This document shows, in pieces, positions 59,372 through 64,000 of a DNA stretch of 64,000 nucleotides. The stretch spans positions 27,767,544 to 27,831,543 of the forward strand of contig NC_084887.1 of assembly GCF_958979055.1 (NCBI RefSeq). The letters are read 5' to 3'. The position numbers and the translations under genes are program-made. Positions within the stretch are counted from its first letter, which is position 1. Every line of letters begins with the position of its first letter. This DNA comes from Alnus glutinosa. Taxonomy: Eukaryota > Streptophyta > Magnoliopsida > Fagales > Betulaceae. The notes below the pieces were generated by a model. The model worked only from the letters and a program-made list of their open reading frames with translations, had not been told where the DNA came from and ran no database searches.

Positions 59372-62184
59372 TCATCCTCCGTACTCTTTGTCTAAGATAC
59401 CAAAAAATAGTATAGTATTATATGAGTAGCATAAATTTCTGCTGATTTTCAGATCGGCCACCAGAGTAATAAGGAGGTTTGAGATGAACATCAACAATAT
59501 ATTCAGAAGAAGCAGATCCTCTCTCGGATGTGCTTCTTCCAAACCGATTCCTGGCTCTAGGTTGATGCTTTCAACCCTCCTCCACAATCCGTTCAATCTT
59601 TCCAGCTCCATTTCTTTTATATGAATGTCACTAAACAGGCTTTCTGCTTGTGCCTATAAGCAAAACAGATAATATTGAATGAACTCTCTCCTCAGTAATA
59701 TAGATACAGCCTCAAGTAACTGTAAAGTATAATAAGAAGCATAAACCTAACCTGTTTTGCTAGTTGCTCAATTAGGCTGTGAAGCTGTTTATCCAATATC
59801 TTCTCTCTCTGAGCTGCACAATAGATATTTGCTTAAAGTCAAAATGCATCTATAAGCTGCTACCTTGAAAGTGTGTTATACTCTTGATAGGACAAATACA
59901 TGAATTTTCAACTATTAAATCTCATGAAAACTAAGCAAAAAGTCTACTTGCATAGTTTTTATAGCACTATAAAAGGCGTAAAAGGCAAATAAATTGAAAA
60001 AAAAAACATTATTACTAGGTATGCCCCTGTAGGTTGCTGCATGCAGGAGATTACTGCATGTCCAAAATTCTTAGGTCCACAAGCCCATCAATCATAAATA
60101 TGCTTCCCTTTGAATTCTTCCATCTAAAAGTTTACAACCATACCTCAAATACTCAGAATTGACATCATTGACTACCTTTCTAGAATTAGATCTCCCAAGC
60201 TGCACATGTTCACAATTTACAACCAAGATTTTCCAAATGTGCCTAGTCATTTTAAGCCAATGTACTTGTGGTAAGGTCCATGAACTGACTTCAATCAGAT
60301 AGAGTTTGCAGATGAGAAAAAATAGAAAGCCCAATTTCAACTTTAACCAAGACCAAAATGAAAACATAAATAATTAAAATTAATGCACAGAAATTGGGGA
60401 CACTAACAAGAAACTATTCAGTGTCTTCAGATTTATTACGTCTTCCAATTTACCCTTACTATTTTTTTCATTTGACACTGCTCCACATCCAATAAAGGAT
60501 CTAGCTTCAATCTCAAGATAACATTTTCTACAATCAACCCAAGAAATTCGTAACGAATTAAACAAGGAGATATTGCAGAAGGATCATAATACAATCCAAG
60601 TCAGAACCGTACCTCATTGCTAATCTATCACAAATTAGAAGTCTAGGCATTATAGGAAGATGAACACAATACTAAAATAAATTGCCAATGTAAGATACCT
60701 GGGGTAGGCTGTTTTAACGCCTTATCCTGAACTTGAGCCCATCTTTTCTCCAAATCTTGAACTGCCCCTTCTGTTGAACTCTGAGAGGATTGAACAATAT
60801 ATAAGTGAAAATAATAAAAATTCAATTTTTACAAATAAAAATTAGAAAAGAAAAAACTAAAAGGAAATTAAGGATGCAATGGACCAATTCTTTTTTCTTG
60901 TGTTCTAACTTCTCCAGTATAGTAGAGTTTAACAATTGAATCACTGAGTCTGCCAGATTGGCTGGCAACCAAAGCAGCTTCTCTACTTTCCAGCTATGCT
61001 CTAAGATTCTTCGCAGTCTCATCCAATTCCTGTAAGCATCAATCAATGTAGATATACACACTTTAAATGATACCTTTAACTTTGGGAAAATAATCAGGGC
61101 ACATAGTCTGGATTCTACATAACTTAAAATATCAGCTTGTAAGCATAGTCGAACAAAGTATCATGGATAATAAAATTCACCGCAACAGATTTCTTTTGAT
61201 AATAAAATGCTGATATATGATCACTTGCATGAGAAACTCCTAAAAGATAATTATAAGCACAATGGGATGTGTTCATAAGACAATAATACAAATATGAACT
61301 AGAGCAACATTAGAAATAAGTTTAGAATCTTATAACTCACCTCTAATTTCCTCTGAAGGAGGACTGCCTCCTGCATTTTCTCCTTTATTTTATTCTCACA
61401 ATTGAATATAGCCTTTTCATACGCAGCATTTTCTCCCTGCAGAGTCACCTCTCTCAGTTGGGCCTGCATATCATATATGGTTCCGACTATTAATTTGGAA
61501 AATGAAAACATCATCAATTGACATCCAATTTGATCCGCCTCTGGACCGAAATTCATCTAAAGCAGTTACTGCATGTAAGATCTTTTTCGTTTCTCGTGCA
61601 AATTTCTTACATCGCATATTAAGCCACTATCTCCTTCTACCATTAGCAAACAACAAAAATTTGTTTTCATTTCAAGTACACAGAGACCAAAAAATCAATT
61701 GCTTCGACTAAAGATAAACAGTTCACATACACTCGTCCACAAGAATTACAATCAAAATTCGAAGACCCACATAATCATACTCCTGAAATAAAAACAAAAT
61801 CCAAAGACCCAAATGAAAAATCCCAGAATTCAAACAAAAATGCACCAAAATAGCCTTTGACATAAAAATGGAAACCAAGCTCAAAGACCCAGATGAGAAA
61901 ATCCCAAAGAAGTTGGAAGCAAACCTGCTCGCGTGTGGCCGAGTGAGAGTTGAGTTGGAGGGCGAAAGCGGCGTTGGAAGCGAGGGAGTGGGCGTTGGAA
62001 GCAATCTCAGCCGTAGATTCTGGATCGCACGGCTCAGAGAAGCCGCTTTCTGGTCCAGTTCTTGCACGTACTTTTGCTGCTCTGCGGCGAATACTATTGG
62101 GATCGAATTGGGGTCGTCTTCTCCGTTGCTTTGTGCCCCACCCGCTCCCACTACGTCCGCTGCCCATGCTAGCAAATCAGCCAT
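59372..62184 (-). pseudogene. Coiled-coil protein gene, copy C (CC-C), degenerate
   Basis: Exon equivalents 61925-62184, 61341-61463, 60885-61029, 60699-60780, 59752-59813 and 59372-59653. Exon 1 lacks 31 bp relative to A and B (near 61995), shifting the frame after ...AIQNLRLRLL. Exon 3 lacks 44 bp (near 60930), another shift. Exon 6 carries the same 10-bp deletion as copy B. Splice sites are mostly kept, so decay is recent. Confidence 0.85.
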
Positions 62185-62398
62185 CTCTCTCTCTGACTCT
62201 CTCTCTCTCTCTCTCTCTCTGTGACTCTCAGAATGGCTGTGATGGAGTTCGGAGAGAGGCCGGTTCGGAGCGGTTCCGGGTTGTTTGGCCTTGGTTTCTT
62301 TGCCTACTAAATCCCAAGGCTTTGGTTGGAAAAAGATTGGGCTTCCAATGTGAAGACCCACATGGAGGGAAAGTCTTCAATGCATGCGATAGAAAACC

Positions 62399-62580
62399 GA
62401 GTAATTCTACATGTCATATAAATGTCTATCAAGTATCCATCAATTAATGAGGTGACTTTTAAAATCATCATTGGATATGTGATTGATCAAATAGTGAATT
62501 TGATCAAATGATGATTTTAAAAGTCACCTCATTATTTGATGGACACTTGATGGACATTTATATGACATGTAGAATTACTC
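62399..62580. mobile_element. 182-bp fold-back MITE upstream of CC-C
   Basis: GAGTAATTCTACATGTCATA at the left and its inverse at the right, with pairing through most of the length (ATCATCATTGGATATGTG to the central loop). Possible 9-10 bp TSD with one mismatch (ATAGAAAACC and ATAAAAAACC). It sits directly at the promoter-side edge where CC-A and CC-B have the larger fold-back family. Confidence 0.8.
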
Positions 62581-63810
62581 ATAAAAAACCCTCTGTTATT
62601 GTGTGTGTGCGCGTATCAAGATTTGATGGCATATAACCATCATATCACCATCGCATTTAATAATTGTTATCAGACTATGATTCTAATACCATTTGTTGTG
62701 GTAACAAACACATAAAAAGCTTATGGAGCCTACCCTTTTTTTTTTCTTTTTTTCTTTTTTTGTTAAGATATAGAGCACCGAATCATTTTTTGACCCATTT
62801 TTTATTATTAGTTTGTCTTTTTTTTTGTACTGTGTTGAGTCTTTTGTTTGAGAGATCGAAATGAGTTCGCCGGTTTCGATTTTAGATCCCATGTAATATA
62901 ACCCTTATTTGATTAGGAAAAAAAAAACCAATAAGCCTTTGAAAAGTTTTTGTTTTCAGATTTAGATCCAACAATGTGATATTAACCATTCACTTTTGTA
63001 GTTATTACTCGATGTAGAATTTCATCCTAAGTGAGATTTCCAACAAGTTTTGAATGTTCCCTCAGCTATTGGTTTTTTTTTTTTTTTTTTAAAAAAAAAA
63101 AATGGTGTTCTTAGAGGGCAGCTGCCCGTGCTTGGGAGATAAAAGTTCCCCCACAATTTTTTAAAAATTCTCCTAAATTTTATGTTTTTTTATGAATTCA
63201 ACCCCAAAAATTAATTTTTTGCCCTTACAGATCTTTATTTTTTCATTTTCGTCCCCTCTCATCTCAAATCCTGCATCCGCTCCTGCCTAGAGCGAAGGTC
63301 GAAAGATGAAGGTGGTAACTATTATTAATAATTCTCCTCCTTGGTTTGATTAACACCAATGGTTTACGAATTACATAGAAAGGCATGGCCATTGACCACT
63401 AGAGCTTTCTTGTCAAGCCCCTTTTCTCCTCTGTCTGCCATTCCAAGCAACAATAATGCCGCTAACAATACCCATTACTTAAAATGATGTGCCTCAAATC
63501 CAATTATTCGAACTAAAGAAGCAATCATGCTAATTTATTGAAGACACCCACTGCATTGTTTGTATCTCTGTATTAGTATACATACATGGATAAACTATAC
63601 ACATACACGCATGTATATGTGCATAAAAGGACAGAAATGCAGAGTTGTGGTATTACATTCAACAAAAATATAATATAAACATACAGCCATACAAGCATGA
63701 ATCCAGAAAACAGAATACAATGTATTTTCTATTATGCAAGTTTATCCAGCACAAGTAATTGTGAGTGTAATCACATTCAAGATTCAGTTAAATAATGCAT
63801 TCAAACAAAT
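62581..63810. other. Intergenic region CC-C to GH81-5
   Basis: No gene seen. 62615-63110 matches units A and B. 63113-63292 (ending CTGCATCCGCTCCTGCC, inverse of GGCAGGAGCGGATGCAG) resembles a hAT-like MITE or fragment. 63390-63640 matches 10370-10560. 63641-63800 is not found elsewhere in the window and replaces the usual GH81 3' flank. Confidence 0.5.
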
Positions 63811-64000
63811 TCAGTGACAATAATGAACAAACCAACCGTGCTTTCCTCCTCCCTCGCATACCTCTACCTCTTCATCACCTCTGCTGTGAATCCACCATAA
63901 GAGATTAGTGAGAGAGTTCCCATCATCAAAACCACTCAAGTTCCTGGTCTTCCCCAAAGCACCTTCTTTGTCATAAATCCCTTCCAAGGCATAGACAAAT
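63811..64000 (-). CDS. GH81-5, C-terminal end only (window edge)
   Basis: The last 62 codons and stop (63811-63813) of another GH81 gene, in frame and nearly identical to the ends of GH81-2 and GH81-4 (ends ...GWFVHYCH). The catalytic region lies outside the window, so its state is unknown. Its 3' flank differs from the other copies. Confidence 0.85.
   Translation of the reverse strand, partial: FVYALEGIYDKEGALGKTRNLSGFDDGNSLTNLLWWIHSRGDEEVEVCEGGGKHGWFVHYCH

Noticed and set aside
1-64000. Search for tRNA, rRNA or a novel multi-gene defence or biosynthetic system
   Set aside because: No cloverleaf-like or rRNA segment was recognised by eye, and gene content is limited to GH81, CC and transposon genes; a tRNAscan/Infernal run would be decisive.

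Overview
The window is nuclear DNA from a plant, probably a woody eudicot; the species cannot be fixed from the sequence. The reasons are AT-rich intergenic DNA with long poly(A)/poly(T), (TA)n and (CT)n tracts, GT-AG introns, plant-type LTR retrotransposons, Mutator-like elements (MULEs), and plant-type genes. All host genes lie on the minus strand.

The host content is one tandemly amplified locus. Two gene families alternate: an intronless glycoside hydrolase family 81 (GH81) endo-1,3-beta-glucanase, and a six-exon coiled-coil gene ('CC'). Left to right: CC-A (1-2822, 3' end outside the window), GH81-1 (11209-20538, split by a retrotransposon), GH81-2 (38454-40625, intact), CC-B (42945-45845, frameshifted last exon), GH81-3 (49227-51416, intact), GH81-4 (57210-59260, 5'-truncated, catalytic Asp changed to Asn), CC-C (59372-62184, several frameshifts), GH81-5 (63811-64000, cut by the window end). 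Flanks are duplicated with the genes, giving a repeat unit GH81 - CC - GH81. GH81-1 pairs with GH81-3, and GH81-2 pairs with GH81-4. Only GH81-2 and GH81-3 look fully functional; CC-A is open as far as it is visible.

Most length differences between units are transposon insertions that can be bounded by target-site duplications (TSDs). Unit A holds two opposed poly(A) retroposons (5761-8313 and 8340-9449), the first carrying a Pack-MULE-like element (6011-7583). GH81-1 carries a young Ty1/copia element (12134-19385), itself split by a solo-LTR-like insertion (15431-17710). Between GH81-1 and GH81-2 lie a 7.7 kb MULE (23242-30989), a fold-back MULE-type element (31125-33764) with a nested solo LTR (31542-32646), and a 4.4 kb LTR-like insertion (33794-38166). 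Between GH81-3 and GH81-4 lies the paralogous fold-back element (54089-56894), with an independent solo LTR of the same family in the other orientation (55059-56393). Shorter members of the fold-back family sit upstream of CC-A and CC-B.

Functionally, plant GH81 proteins cut beta-1,3-glucans; the soybean member is the beta-glucan elicitor-binding protein, so a defence role is plausible. The CC protein is a predicted coiled-coil protein of unknown function. I found no credible new multi-gene system. The most unusual items are the alternating GH81/CC array with different kinds of decay in each copy, a MULE whose transposase is broken while its GRF zinc-finger gene stays open and begins at the TIR edge, host exon capture inside MULEs, an LTR family with a U3 array of a 10-bp palindrome, and a fold-back family that spreads G-box motifs. 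No tRNA, rRNA or CRISPR was recognised.
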